A DNA stretch of 14,155 nucleotides from Treponema sp. GTDB taxonomy: Bacteria > Spirochaetota > Spirochaetia > Treponematales > Breznakiellaceae. The DNA lies in assembly GCA_031263435.1 (NCBI GenBank), contig JAISFT010000210.1, forward strand, positions 1-14,155. Reading direction: 5' to 3'. The position numbers were made by a program, and so were the translations under genes. The stretch's first letter is position 1, and each line of letters starts with the position of its first letter. The notes beneath the pieces are model-generated. The model was not told the DNA's origin. It did no database searches and saw only the letters and a program-made list of their open reading frames with translations. This document shows, piece after piece, positions 1 through 7,082 of the stretch.

Positions 1-36
1 GTGCTTTCTCCGCCGATACTTGTAAAGAGGTGGTAT

Positions 37-525
37 ATGTACCAAGTCTGTTCCCGGATTCTTGATCGGGAAAACGAGCTTCTTAGGGGCGTTGAGGCGG
101 CTCAGGCGCAGGTCCGGGATACGGTGGTCAGGCGGGAATGGGCCGGTTTTGAGGGGCTGCTGGCTGCGATAAACCGGATTGGGGCGGAACTTGAGGGGCT
201 GGAGGGGGAACGGAGTGCCCTTTTTGGTAAAATTTTCCCTTTGGCCCCCGAAACTGATGGTGAAACCGGTTTCTACCGCCTTATTGCGGGGCTTCCGCCG
301 GGGGAACGGCGGGAACTGGGCGGCAAATACCGGGAACTTAAGATGGCGGGCCTTCGGGTACGGATCAACAACGACAATCTTCTGGCCTATATTGCGGGGA
401 TCAAGGTTGCGGTTTCCGCGTTTATTGAATCCGCCTTTCCCGGCCGCGGTGGACGGGTGTATTCCCCCAGCGGTATGGTGATGTCCCAGGATATGCGCTG
501 CATGGTGCTGAACCACCGCCTTTAG
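37..525 (+). CDS. flgN: FlgN-family flagellar export chaperone
   Basis: Small, helical, cytoplasmic protein expected to bind FlgK and FlgL and hand them to the flagellar type III export gate. The middle part is the amphipathic FlgN-like helix region, with the pattern VRRxWxGFxxLLxxINRIxxELxxLExER typical of the family. The gene sits directly before its two expected clients, flgK and flgL. The reading frame is open from base 1 (a GTG), but ATG at 37 is preferred because AAGAGGTGG lies just upstream of it; this gives 162 aa. The stop TAG at 523-525 is part of the flgK Shine-Dalgarno (TAGGAG), so the two genes are probably translationally coupled. FlgN proteins diverge strongly, so the call rests on helix pattern, size and context. 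If the window cuts the gene, the GTG start could be the true one. Confidence 0.8.
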   Translation: MYQVCSRILDRENELLRGVEAAQAQVRDTVVRREWAGFEGLLAAINRIGAELEGLEGERSALFGKIFPLAPETDGETGFYRLIAGLPPGERRELGGKYRELKMAGLRVRINNDNLLAYIAGIKVAVSAFIESAFPGRGGRVYSPSGMVMSQDMRCMVLNHRL

Positions 526-534
526 GAGACGATT

Positions 535-2421
535 ATGACTTCCACGTTTATGGGTATCGAAATTGGGAAGCGGGGGGTGCATGCCCATCAGCAGGCCCTG
601 AATGTTACGGGCCACAACCTGACCAATGCCTCGACGGAGGGCTACTCCCGGCAGCGGATCGAGATGTCCGCCTTCGAGCCCATATACATGCCGGGGCTTA
701 ACCGGGAGGAAACTCCGGGGCAGATAGGCCAGGGCACGATGGTGGAGCGGATTCAGCGGGTCCGGGACCAACTGCTGGACAAGCAGATTGTGGCCCAGTC
801 TTCCGCGGAGGGCTACTGGCAGGCCCGGGACCCCTATATCAGGATGATAGACCGGATTTACCTGGAACCGGGCGAAAAATCGATTCGCAGCAAGATGGAT
901 GAATTCTGGGACGGCTGGGAGGAACTGGCCACGTACCCTGCGGATGCCGCTCCACGGACTGCGGTGCTGGAGCGGGGGAAGACTCTTATCGACGGGATTC
1001 ACCGCCGCTACCAGAGTCTGAAGGGTTTTCAGACTATGGCCGATGAGGATATTCAGCTTACGGTAAGCAGGGTGAACGAGCTTTCCCGGGAGATTGCCGC
1101 GCTGAACGGGGATATTACCAGGGTGAAGGCCCAGGGGGACAGCCCCAACGATCTTATGGACCGGCGGGACCTGCTGGTGGATCAACTGTCGTCCATTGTT
1201 GATGTAACCGTGGACAACCGGGACCCAGATGAATTTATGGTCCATACCGCGGGGTTTGTGCTGGTCCAGGGGAAGATTGGCCGGCAGTTCGGCCTGGAGC
1301 GGAACGCTGATACCGAAGGTTACTCCCGGATTGTCTGGCAGGAAACCGGGGAGGAGATCCGCTTCCGGGGGGGGAGTCTGGCGGCCCTGGTGGAGCTGCG
1401 GGATGTTACGATTGAAGACGAGATTCAGACCCTGGACAACATGACCATGAATTTTGTGGACCTGGTGAACGAGGTTCACCGGGCGGCTTACGGCATCAAC
1501 GGCACCACGGGGAACAATTTCTTTTCCGAATACCCCTTTGTTACCAACGTAAACGGCAACTACGACCGGGACGGGGACGGGGTCTACGATACCAGCTACA
1601 TCTACCGTATCAACGGGACCAATGTGCTGGAGGGCCGGGCCCAGGTTGGGCTTGAGGGGGAGCTTAGCCTGTCCGGTCCCGAGGGCGGGAATGTACGGGT
1701 CCCCTATTACGCTACCGACACGGTGCAGGACATTATTACCCGGATCAACAATTCCGGCGCGGAGGTGGTGGCCCGGCTTAACCGGGACGGGGTCCTTTCC
1801 CTTAAAGCCACCACCGCTTCGATGGTGGAGGGGCTGGAACGGCAGAATCCCGATTTTGTGATCCGCCATATCGAAGATTCGGGGCACTTTTTGGGCGGCT
1901 ACGCGGGGATCTTCGCGGGTCCCGGGGGGGCCTACGACTTGGCCCGGGCCGATGCGGTGGACGTTGTGCAGGGGGGCGCGGAGAACTACGCCCTGGCCCC
2001 CATTGCCCACCCTTCCGGCTGGATCGAGGTAAACCCCGCACTGCTGCGGGACCCCGGTTCGGTGGCCTCCGGCTTCGGCTTTAACGGCCACGACGCCAAT
2101 CCGGGGAACGGGGACGCGGCCGCGGCTATTGCGGCGATTCGCAATACCCCGGTGATGGTGGGGCAGTTGAGGACCTTTGACGATTACTTTGCCGATGCCG
2201 CGGGGCGGATCGGTATGCTGGGGGAGCAGACCGGCCGGGCCCTAGAAACGGAAAATTTGCTTATGAAGCAGTTACGGGATATGCGGGATTCAATTTCCGG
2301 GGTGAATATCGACGAGGAACTTTCCAATATGATCAAGTACCAGCATGGTTATGCCGCGGCGGCCCGGTTTATCACCACGGTGAATACCATGCTGGATACG
2401 CTGATCCGGATGGGGGTGTAA
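535..2421 (+). CDS. flgK: Flagellar hook-associated protein 1 (FlgK)
   Basis: First hook-filament junction protein; exported through the flagellar type III system to form the ring between hook and filament, which in spirochaetes is periplasmic. The N-terminus has the rod/hook-family signature (GIEIGKRGVHAHQQALNVTG followed by HNLTNASTEGYSRQR). The C-terminus ends in the matching helical D0 segment (VNIDEELSNMIKYQHGYAAAARF, residues about 589-611). At 628 aa the length suits the family. The variable middle holds a DxDxDG loop at residues 344-352 (DRDGDGVYD) that looks like a calcium-binding loop. The ATG has TAGGAG 6 nt upstream. It is followed by flgL after 3 bases. Product confidence is high; the metal site is inference. 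Confidence 0.97.
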   Translation: MTSTFMGIEIGKRGVHAHQQALNVTGHNLTNASTEGYSRQRIEMSAFEPIYMPGLNREETPGQIGQGTMVERIQRVRDQLLDKQIVAQSSAEGYWQARDPYIRMIDRIYLEPGEKSIRSKMDEFWDGWEELATYPADAAPRTAVLERGKTLIDGIHRRYQSLKGFQTMADEDIQLTVSRVNELSREIAALNGDITRVKAQGDSPNDLMDRRDLLVDQLSSIVDVTVDNRDPDEFMVHTAGFVLVQGKIGRQFGLERNADTEGYSRIVWQETGEEIRFRGGSLAALVELRDVTIEDEIQTLDNMTMNFVDLVNEVHRAAYGINGTTGNNFFSEYPFVTNVNGNYDRDGDGVYDTSYIYRINGTNVLEGRAQVGLEGELSLSGPEGGNVRVPYYATDTVQDIITRINNSGAEVVARLNRDGVLSLKATTASMVEGLERQNPDFVIRHIEDSGHFLGGYAGIFAGPGGAYDLARADAVDVVQGGAENYALAPIAHPSGWIEVNPALLRDPGSVASGFGFNGHDANPGNGDAAAAIAAIRNTPVMVGQLRTFDDYFADAAGRIGMLGEQTGRALETENLLMKQLRDMRDSISGVNIDEELSNMIKYQHGYAAAARFITTVNTMLDTLIRMGV

Positions 2422-2424
2422 TAG

Positions 2425-3684
2425 ATGAGACGGGTTTCCACGGACATGTCGAATAACGACATGCAGTACTACCTGCGCCGGCAGGAAGAGGGGCTGAACA
2501 ACATCCAGACGAAGATTGCCAACCAGTCCCGGATTCGGGAACTGCGGGACGATCCCCTGGCTGTAAGCCATGCGGTGCGCTATCAGTCCTACCTGGCCCG
2601 GCTGGAACGGTTCGAGAAAAACACCTACTTTGCCCGGGAGCATTACGACAACACCTACGCCTATATGAACGAGGCCAACTCCATACTCCAGCGGGTGCGG
2701 GATCTGGCGGTTCAGGGGTCCCACGGGACCTACGCGCCGGATGATCTTAAGATCATGGCGGGGGAGATAAACGAACTGCTCAAGGCCCTGGCCGACATCG
2801 CTAACGCCCAGGGTCCCGACGGCAAGCAGATTTTCGCCGGGGACCGGGCCCTTTCCGAACCTTTCCGCATGGTGGAGGGTACGGTGGAAGGGGGAGGGGA
2901 GAACATGGTGGTCCGGGTGGAGTACCGGGGGGCCGGCGCTTCCCGGCGTACCGAAATAAGCGACGGGGCCTATACGGACCTGGATATTGGCGGCGGCGAG
3001 GCTTTTTGGGCGGAGAAGATGCAGATCATCTCCGGTGTGGACGCCAGCGAGTACCGGGTTACCGCCGATACCAGCATCTTTGTTGACGGTGTGGAGATAC
3101 CGCTGAGTGTGGGGGATACGGTGCAGGCCATTATCGCCAAGCTCAACGATTCTCCCGCCCCGGTAAAGGCCTATCTGGATCCCCAGAGCCGGGGCCTTGC
3201 CCTGGAGGGGACGAACGCCCACCTTATCCGTCTGGAAGACCGGCAGGGCCCTCCGGAGGGTTCCCAGGTTCTCCGGGACCTGGGGATTATCCGGGGAAAC
3301 CCCGAGGGGGGCGCCCCCAACTGGAGCGACGAGGCCCGGGTGGCGGGGGGCTCGATCTTTGATATGGTGATCCGCCTGCGGGACGCCCTGTACCGGGGGG
3401 ACCAGGAATTTGCGGGCAGCCTGGGGATTGGGGGCATCGATCTGGCCTTGGGAAACCTTGACGCCCGGATTGCCGAGATAGGGAGCCGGCAGGAGCGGGT
3501 AGAAATGACCTGGCAGCGCCTGAACCAGGAGATCCCCGATGTAACCGCCCAACTGGACCGGGAGATAGGGATAAACCTTGTGGATGCCGCCACGGAACTG
3601 GGGATGCTGGACCTTGCCCACCGGGCGGCCCTGCAGACCGCGGCAAAGGTACTTCCCCAGACCCTGCTGGATTTTTTACGGTAG
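2425..3684 (+). CDS. flgL: Flagellar hook-associated protein 3 (FlgL)
   Basis: Second hook-filament junction protein, between FlgK and flagellin. The N-terminus (MRRVSTDMSNNDMQYYLRRQ) and the flagellin-like stretch at residues about 20-50 (EEGLNNIQTKIANQSRIREL then RDDPLAV) are diagnostic of FlgL. The C-terminal helix region (VDAATELGMLDLAHRAALQT) is the flagellin-type D0 domain. At 419 aa it is a usual spirochaete length. ATG is 3 bases after the flgK stop, with GGGGGTG upstream inside the flgK end, so coupling to flgK translation is likely. The stop codon lies in a 14-bp tandem duplication that runs into the fliW leader. Confidence 0.95.
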   Translation: MRRVSTDMSNNDMQYYLRRQEEGLNNIQTKIANQSRIRELRDDPLAVSHAVRYQSYLARLERFEKNTYFAREHYDNTYAYMNEANSILQRVRDLAVQGSHGTYAPDDLKIMAGEINELLKALADIANAQGPDGKQIFAGDRALSEPFRMVEGTVEGGGENMVVRVEYRGAGASRRTEISDGAYTDLDIGGGEAFWAEKMQIISGVDASEYRVTADTSIFVDGVEIPLSVGDTVQAIIAKLNDSPAPVKAYLDPQSRGLALEGTNAHLIRLEDRQGPPEGSQVLRDLGIIRGNPEGGAPNWSDEARVAGGSIFDMVIRLRDALYRGDQEFAGSLGIGGIDLALGNLDARIAEIGSRQERVEMTWQRLNQEIPDVTAQLDREIGINLVDAATELGMLDLAHRAALQTAAKVLPQTLLDFLR

Positions 3685-3697
3685 ATTTTTTACGTTA
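3670..3697 (+). repeat. 14-bp tandem duplication spanning the flgL stop
   Basis: Two adjacent copies of GATTTTTTACGGTA (3670-3683) and GATTTTTTACGTTA (3684-3697), 13 of 14 bases identical. The first copy encodes the last residues of FlgL and the second lies in the fliW leader. The second copy supplies the TTACG arm of the fliW SD hairpin; the first carries an alternative arm. Seen directly; any function is inference. Confidence 0.85.
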
Positions 3698-3710
3698 ATC
3701 AGGAGCGTAA
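3690..3710 (+). promoter_or_regulatory. Hairpin presenting the fliW Shine-Dalgarno (possible CsrA site)
   Basis: TTACG (3690-3694) and CGTAA (3706-3710) form a 5-bp stem whose 11-base loop contains CAGGAG, the Shine-Dalgarno of fliW. A GGA in a hairpin loop overlapping an SD is the classical form of a CsrA target. The stem is short, and inner pairs (U-G, U-A) could close part of the loop and bury the A of GGA, so this is weaker than the flaB and flaG sites. It would allow CsrA to control its own antagonist. Confidence 0.35.
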
Positions 3711-3711
3711 G

Positions 3712-4167
3712 GTGAGAGTGCAGACCAAGGCCTATGGGTCTATCGAAGTGGATGAGAAGCAGAAAATTGTATTTCCCCAGGGGCTTTTCGGCTTTGAGGA
3801 AATCCGGGACTATGTGCTTTTGGACGCGGAACGGCAGCCCTTCTACTGGCTCCAGTCGATTGAAAAGGAGCAGGTGGCCTTTGTTGTGATAAACCCCTTC
3901 CTGATTCGTCCCGATTATGAGCTGAATATCGGCAACGAGGAGCTGGCGGATATCGGCATCGACACCCCGGACAAGGCCCTTGTTTTTACGATTGTTACGA
4001 TCCCCGCGGACGACAGTCCCATGACCGTCAACTTTCAGGGGCCCCTGGCGATTAACCGGGAAACCCGGGAGGGGAAGCAGGCCATCCTTAACGATCCCCG
4101 CTGGAAGACCAGGCACGACATCATGGCGGAAATGGCCGCCGGCCCGGCCCGGCCGCCGCTGAGGTAA
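3712..4167 (+). CDS. fliW: Flagellar assembly factor FliW (CsrA antagonist)
   Basis: Small cytoplasmic protein that binds either flagellin or CsrA. When flagellin is exported, free FliW sequesters CsrA and flagellin translation rises (established in Bacillus subtilis). The sequence shows the family pattern: [19 protein letters not shown] near residues 21-39, PFYWLQS at about 43-49, and the end GPLAIN followed by [10 protein letters not shown]. It has 151 aa, a normal length. The start is GTG at 3712, supported by AGGAG at 3701-3705, 6 nt upstream. It is followed after 4 bases by csrA, the standard pairing. The SD lies in the loop of a predicted hairpin. Confidence 0.96.
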   Translation: MRVQTKAYGSIEVDEKQKIVFPQGLFGFEEIRDYVLLDAERQPFYWLQSIEKEQVAFVVINPFLIRPDYELNIGNEELADIGIDTPDKALVFTIVTIPADDSPMTVNFQGPLAINRETREGKQAILNDPRWKTRHDIMAEMAAGPARPPLR

Positions 4168-4171
4168 GTCC

Positions 4172-4411
4172 ATGCTCATACTATCCAGAAAAACCAACGA
4201 AAAAATTATGATTGGGGATGATATTTCCGTCTCGATCATCGAGGTACGGGGCGATCAGGTCCGCCTGGGGGTGGAGGCTCCCCGGTCGGTCAAGGTATTC
4301 CGGCAGGAAGTGTTTGACGCCATCAAGGCGGAAAACAGGGCCGCCGCAGAGTCCCGGCCCCGGCTCCCCGACATCGGCATCGGGGGGGAAAGGAAAAATC
4401 CCCTGGCGTAA
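4172..4411 (+). CDS. csrA: Carbon storage regulator / translational repressor CsrA
   Basis: Dimeric RNA-binding protein that blocks ribosome access by binding GGA in hairpin loops, especially in flagellin leaders. The N-terminus [15 protein letters not shown] is canonical. Two RNA-contact residues are present: L4 in strand 1 and R44 in VFRQEVF of strand 5. At 79 aa it is longer than the 61-aa E. coli protein; the extra C-terminal tail (helix [10 protein letters not shown], then a Pro/Gly-rich end) fits the CsrA class that is antagonised by FliW through this extension. ATG at 4172 follows GAGGTAAG, which overlaps the fliW stop. The stop codon lies in the loop of a terminator serving the opposite strand. 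Candidate targets in this window are the leaders of both flaB genes and flaG. Confidence 0.97.
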   Translation: MLILSRKTNEKIMIGDDISVSIIEVRGDQVRLGVEAPRSVKVFRQEVFDAIKAENRAAAESRPRLPDIGIGGERKNPLA

Positions 4412-4420
4412 CGGCAGGGG
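4394..4420 (-). terminator. Intrinsic terminator of the minus-strand cluster, overlapping csrA end
   Basis: CCCCTG (4400-4405) and CAGGGG (4415-4420) form a 6-bp GC-rich stem around a 9-base centre that is itself nearly palindromic (CGT-A-ACG). On the minus strand the hairpin is followed by ATTTTT (complement of 4394-4399), immediately after the HD-GYP stop at 4421-4423. On the plus strand it is followed by CTAATC, so it should act mainly on minus transcripts. It overlaps the last codons and stop of csrA. Confidence 0.75.
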
Positions 4421-5551
4421 CTAATCGTTGTCCCGGTTGATCTCGAAAATTTTGTCGAATTCATCGGCGATGATGCGGAAGACCTCGATAAGGAAGGGGT
4501 CGAAATGGGTTCCCCGTTCCGCCATCATCTTCGATACCGATACTTCGTGGCTTAGGGCGGGCTTGTAGCTCCGCTGCATCCTCAGGGCGTCATAAACATC
4601 GGCAATGGAGACGATCCGGGCCGCCAGGGGGATCATCTCCCCCTCAAGCTGGAAGGGATAACCGCCGCCGTCCCAGCGTTCATGGTGGGAAAGGGCAATT
4701 TCCTTTGCCATGGGGTTGGGATAGGTGGAAAGGATAAAGGCGCCGTTCTTGGTATGCTCCCGCATGACCGTCCACTCCCAGTCCGAAAGGGGGCCTTCCT
4801 TGTTCAGAATATCGTCGGGGGTGCCGATTTTGCCCACGTCGTGCATGCTGGCAAGAAAGCCGATGTTGTCGATAAAGTCCGCGTCGATGTTGGGGTACTG
4901 GGGCCCCAGGCTGTAAAACAGTTCTTCCGCCAGGCGCTTGGAGTAATAGTTTACCCGGGTGATATGCTTTCCCGTGTCGTTATCCTTGAGTTTGGAAGCT
5001 TCCAGCAGGCTCAGGAAGACGGCCCGCAGCAACTGTTTGTTTTCCTCCGTTACATCATCGAACATGATGACAAACTGGCCGGGGTTTTTGACGATCTCCG
5101 CGGCGAATAAGTACACCCTGGTCTGGACCGTGGCCATATCGTGGGATTTGATCTTGGTTTCCCCTTTCCAGGAGTAGCCGTTCTTTCCCCCCACGATGGT
5201 TTCCCTGATCTTGCGGATGTCCTCTACCTGAAAAAATTTGCCGAAAATGTCGAAGAAGTAATTTTGCTGCATCCGGGGGAACCCGATGAAGAGATTGTCG
5301 CAGGCCTGATTGGTGGCGATGATCTTGAGCTGCCGATCCACAAAAAGAATGGGGAACATGCTGGTCATGAACGGGTTAAGGGCCGCCGGAATCGAGAACT
5401 CTGTAAGCGAATCTTCGGCCCTGCCCAGGCCGATAGCCTTTCCCAGAAGCCCGATATGGGAGGAGTAATCTTCCCCCGCTTCTTCAACCAGCTCTTCGAC
5501 CGGTTCCAGGGTCTCCAGCTCTTCCAGGGTGGCTAGTTCATCATCAAGCAT
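4421..5551 (-). CDS. PAS-HD-GYP domain protein, predicted c-di-GMP phosphodiesterase
   Basis: Predicted cytoplasmic enzyme or sensor that hydrolyses cyclic di-GMP. Residues 1-30 are very acidic. A PAS-like domain (about 60-170) is recognisable by FPILFVDRQLKIIATNQACD and the end VIMFDDVTEENK. The HD-GYP domain (about 180-370) carries its hallmark residues: H196, H237-D238 with GK at 240-241, H289-H290-E291, D294, the GYP motif GGGYP at 295-299, and DVYDALRMQRSYKPALS at about 318-334. Full-length motifs suggest an active enzyme; activity is inference. There is no transmembrane segment. The ATG has only a weak purine-rich SD (AAAGAAAAG). It is last in the minus-strand cluster and is followed by a terminator. 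Role in motility is inferred from context. Confidence 0.93.
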   Translation of the reverse strand: MLDDELATLEELETLEPVEELVEEAGEDYSSHIGLLGKAIGLGRAEDSLTEFSIPAALNPFMTSMFPILFVDRQLKIIATNQACDNLFIGFPRMQQNYFFDIFGKFFQVEDIRKIRETIVGGKNGYSWKGETKIKSHDMATVQTRVYLFAAEIVKNPGQFVIMFDDVTEENKQLLRAVFLSLLEASKLKDNDTGKHITRVNYYSKRLAEELFYSLGPQYPNIDADFIDNIGFLASMHDVGKIGTPDDILNKEGPLSDWEWTVMREHTKNGAFILSTYPNPMAKEIALSHHERWDGGGYPFQLEGEMIPLAARIVSIADVYDALRMQRSYKPALSHEVSVSKMMAERGTHFDPFLIEVFRIIADEFDKIFEINRDND

Positions 5552-5566
5552 ATACTTTTCTTTTTA

Positions 5567-5595
5567 TATTCCAAATTTTGACACTCTATTCCAAA
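5567..5595. repeat. Pair of 9-bp direct repeats upstream of the HD-GYP gene
   Basis: TATTCCAAA occurs at 5567-5575 and again at 5587-5595, 20 bp apart, in an AT-rich patch that contrasts with the GC-rich surroundings. The patch lies between the tsaB stop and the HD-GYP start. Two turns of helix between copies fits an operator for a dimeric regulator, but this is a short match in AT-rich DNA and may be chance. No clear promoter could be placed. Confidence 0.35.
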
Positions 5596-5596
5596 A

Positions 5597-6325
5597 TCAA
5601 TGCTCCGCGTCGCTTTTGCGTAGATACTGGGGACCGGAATACACATCACCCTTCCCATTATTCATAATAGCGCTTTCTTTTGCAAGCACCGCCAGTTCCA
5701 AACCACGGCCTTTCCGGTACAGGGGGTCCATGCGTATCCGGCCCGGAAGTTCCGCCGCAACGCCCCCTGCCGCTTCCAGCCGGGAAAGGAACAAGGGGGC
5801 ATCCGGCCCGGTCAGGACGATGGGGTCCCCGGCAGAAGGCGGGGAAGATAAGAAGGGCGGGGAAGGCAAGGAAGGCGGGGAAAGCAGGATTTCCCCTATG
5901 GCGCCGGCTTCGGCATCCATTTCCTCCGAAATTCGCCTTCCGCCACGGTACAGGGCGGTAAAGAACCGCCCCTTCCTGGCATCTATGACGGGAATCACCA
6001 GACCCGGCCAGACCGACCAGGGGTAGGCCATGCAGTCCAGGGTAGGGCAGGCGATAAGGGGAATATCCAGGGCCAGGGCCATTCCCTTGGCCGCGGAAAA
6101 ACCGATTCGGAGCCCCGTAAAAGAACCGGGACCCTTCATACAGGCCACCGCATCCAGGTCCCCGGCGGAAAAACCCGCTTCTTTAAGAAGGGAATCGGCC
6201 AGCTCCATCAGGAGTTCCGAGTGGCCGAGGCCCGCGTCTATCTCCCGGTACCAGTACCGGCCCTCCGACACCAGGGCGGCGGAGAGGATCGCCGTGGCCG
6301 TATCCAGGGCCAGGATCGGTCCCAC
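5597..6325 (-). CDS. tsaB: tRNA threonylcarbamoyladenosine biosynthesis protein TsaB
   Basis: Non-catalytic partner of TsaD in the complex that transfers threonylcarbamoyl to A37 of tRNAs reading ANN codons. The N-terminus ILALDTATAILSAAL is the ASKHA-fold strand pair, and GPGSFTGLRIG at residues 65-75 is the TsaB hallmark. At 242 aa it is within the family range. The start is GTG at 6325-6323, 3 bases after the tsaE stop, with a modest GGGG upstream; it fits the family N-terminus. A serine/proline-rich, low-complexity insertion at about residues 153-170 is encoded by an imperfect tandem repeat (5835-5887). It belongs with tsaE in one unit. Confidence 0.93.
   Translation of the reverse strand: MGPILALDTATAILSAALVSEGRYWYREIDAGLGHSELLMELADSLLKEAGFSAGDLDAVACMKGPGSFTGLRIGFSAAKGMALALDIPLIACPTLDCMAYPWSVWPGLVIPVIDARKGRFFTALYRGGRRISEEMDAEAGAIGEILLSPPSLPSPPFLSSPPSAGDPIVLTGPDAPLFLSRLEAAGGVAAELPGRIRMDPLYRKGRGLELAVLAKESAIMNNGKGDVYSGPQYLRKSDAEH
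5835..5887. repeat. Imperfect tandem repeat inside tsaB
   Basis: Three purine-rich units of the form GAAGG(G)CGGGGAA followed by a few variable bases start at 5835, 5852 and 5871. On the coding strand they give a Ser/Pro-rich linker (about residues 153-170 of TsaB). Probably a slippage-prone expansion tolerated in a surface loop. Confidence 0.7.
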
Positions 6326-6328
6326 GGC

Positions 6329-6814
6329 TTAATCCCCGCCGGAAGATCCGGCGGCAACGCGAATTATCCTGCAGTTTTCCCCGCAGATCTCGATATCCAC
6401 AAAGATCGTACCGGGGGGCAGGACCGCCTGGATACGCTCGCTCCACTCAACCAGGCAAATACCCCTGCCGTAGAGCAGATCCCGGCCCCCCAGGGCCTCA
6501 AAATCGTCCTCCCCGGACAGCCGGTAGGCGTCGATATGGTAGAGGGGCAGGGGAGGCCCCCCGGCGCAGCATGACCGGCCCTCGTATTCGGAAACGATGG
6601 TATAGGTAGGGCTGGTCAGTTCTTCTTCCACCCCCAGCTCCCGGGCAATCCCCTTGGCAAGGCAGGTTTTTCCCGCCCCCAGCCCCCCCCGCAGGGCAAG
6701 GACCTGTCCGGCCTTCAGGCCCCGGGCAATGCGCCGCCCCAGGGCCCGGGTTTTCCCCGGAGAATCTGAACGGTATTCAGTCAGGGAGCCCTCCGGAAGA
6801 ATCCAGAGTGTCAA
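6329..6814 (-). CDS. tsaE: tRNA threonylcarbamoyladenosine biosynthesis ATPase TsaE
   Basis: P-loop ATPase that resets the TsaBD complex in t6A synthesis. Seen: Walker A GGLGAGKT at residues 43-50 (TTG-start numbering), the family motif TSPTYTIVSEY at 67-77, HIDAYRL at 93-99 and VEWSERI at 122-128. Length fits the family. The start is uncertain. The frame has no ATG or GTG before the P-loop; it begins with TTG at 6814, which has no SD. A CTG at 6784-6782, ten codons in, is preceded by GGAGGG at a spacing of 4 nt. Either start lies inside or beside the end of the 87-aa gene upstream (its stop is 6779-6777), so translational coupling is likely. The last codon is 3 bases from tsaB. Confidence 0.92.
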   Translation of the reverse strand: MTLWILPEGSLTEYRSDSPGKTRALGRRIARGLKAGQVLALRGGLGAGKTCLAKGIARELGVEEELTSPTYTIVSEYEGRSCCAGGPPLPLYHIDAYRLSGEDDFEALGGRDLLYGRGICLVEWSERIQAVLPPGTIFVDIEICGENCRIIRVAAGSSGGD

Positions 6815-7040
6815 TGGCGTTTTTTAACGCGGCCCTCAGGGGCGCCAGAGGATAATCGACTTTATCTATAAGCGTAATAAGAATCTCCTTATGGCCGGTG
6901 GGCTTGTGTTCGATGGAAAAGTCCATCTGAACATTCTGGGATTTGTTGATAAGTTCTACAACTGCCCTGCCGCTGTAGAGTCTCCGGTAATAGATGGGGA
7001 CATCTTTCCGGACAACGTCCTTTATTTCAAGGATCTTCAT
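6777..7040 (-). CDS. Conserved-looking 87-aa protein of unknown function
   Basis: I do not recognise the family. The protein is 87 aa, without signal peptide or membrane segment, and its pattern suggests several beta strands (VPIYYRRLY, AVVELINK, QMDFSIEHKP, EILITLIDKVDYP) followed by one helix (LAPLRAALKNAIDTL). Its codon use matches its neighbours. It starts at ATG 7040-7038 with AGGCGG upstream, lies between the PilZ gene and tsaE, and overlaps the possible TTG start of tsaE. The single-strand layout and tight packing suggest it is real and co-transcribed. A role with the PilZ protein or with TsaE cannot be judged from sequence. Confidence 0.75.
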   Translation of the reverse strand: MKILEIKDVVRKDVPIYYRRLYSGRAVVELINKSQNVQMDFSIEHKPTGHKEILITLIDKVDYPLAPLRAALKNAIDTLDSSGGLPD

Positions 7041-7082
7041 GGTTAGACCGCCTGCTTCCTTTAAGTTAACGTACCAATTATT

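Noticed and set aside
2290..3621. A 443-codon open frame on the minus strand opposite flgL
   Set aside because: It is antisense to an unmistakable FlgL, is rich in Pro/Gly/His as expected from GC-rich shadow frames, and has no recognisable domain.
5529..6026. A 165-codon plus-strand frame opposite tsaB
   Set aside because: It is antisense to TsaB with its diagnostic GPGSFTG motif, low-complexity, and has no SD.
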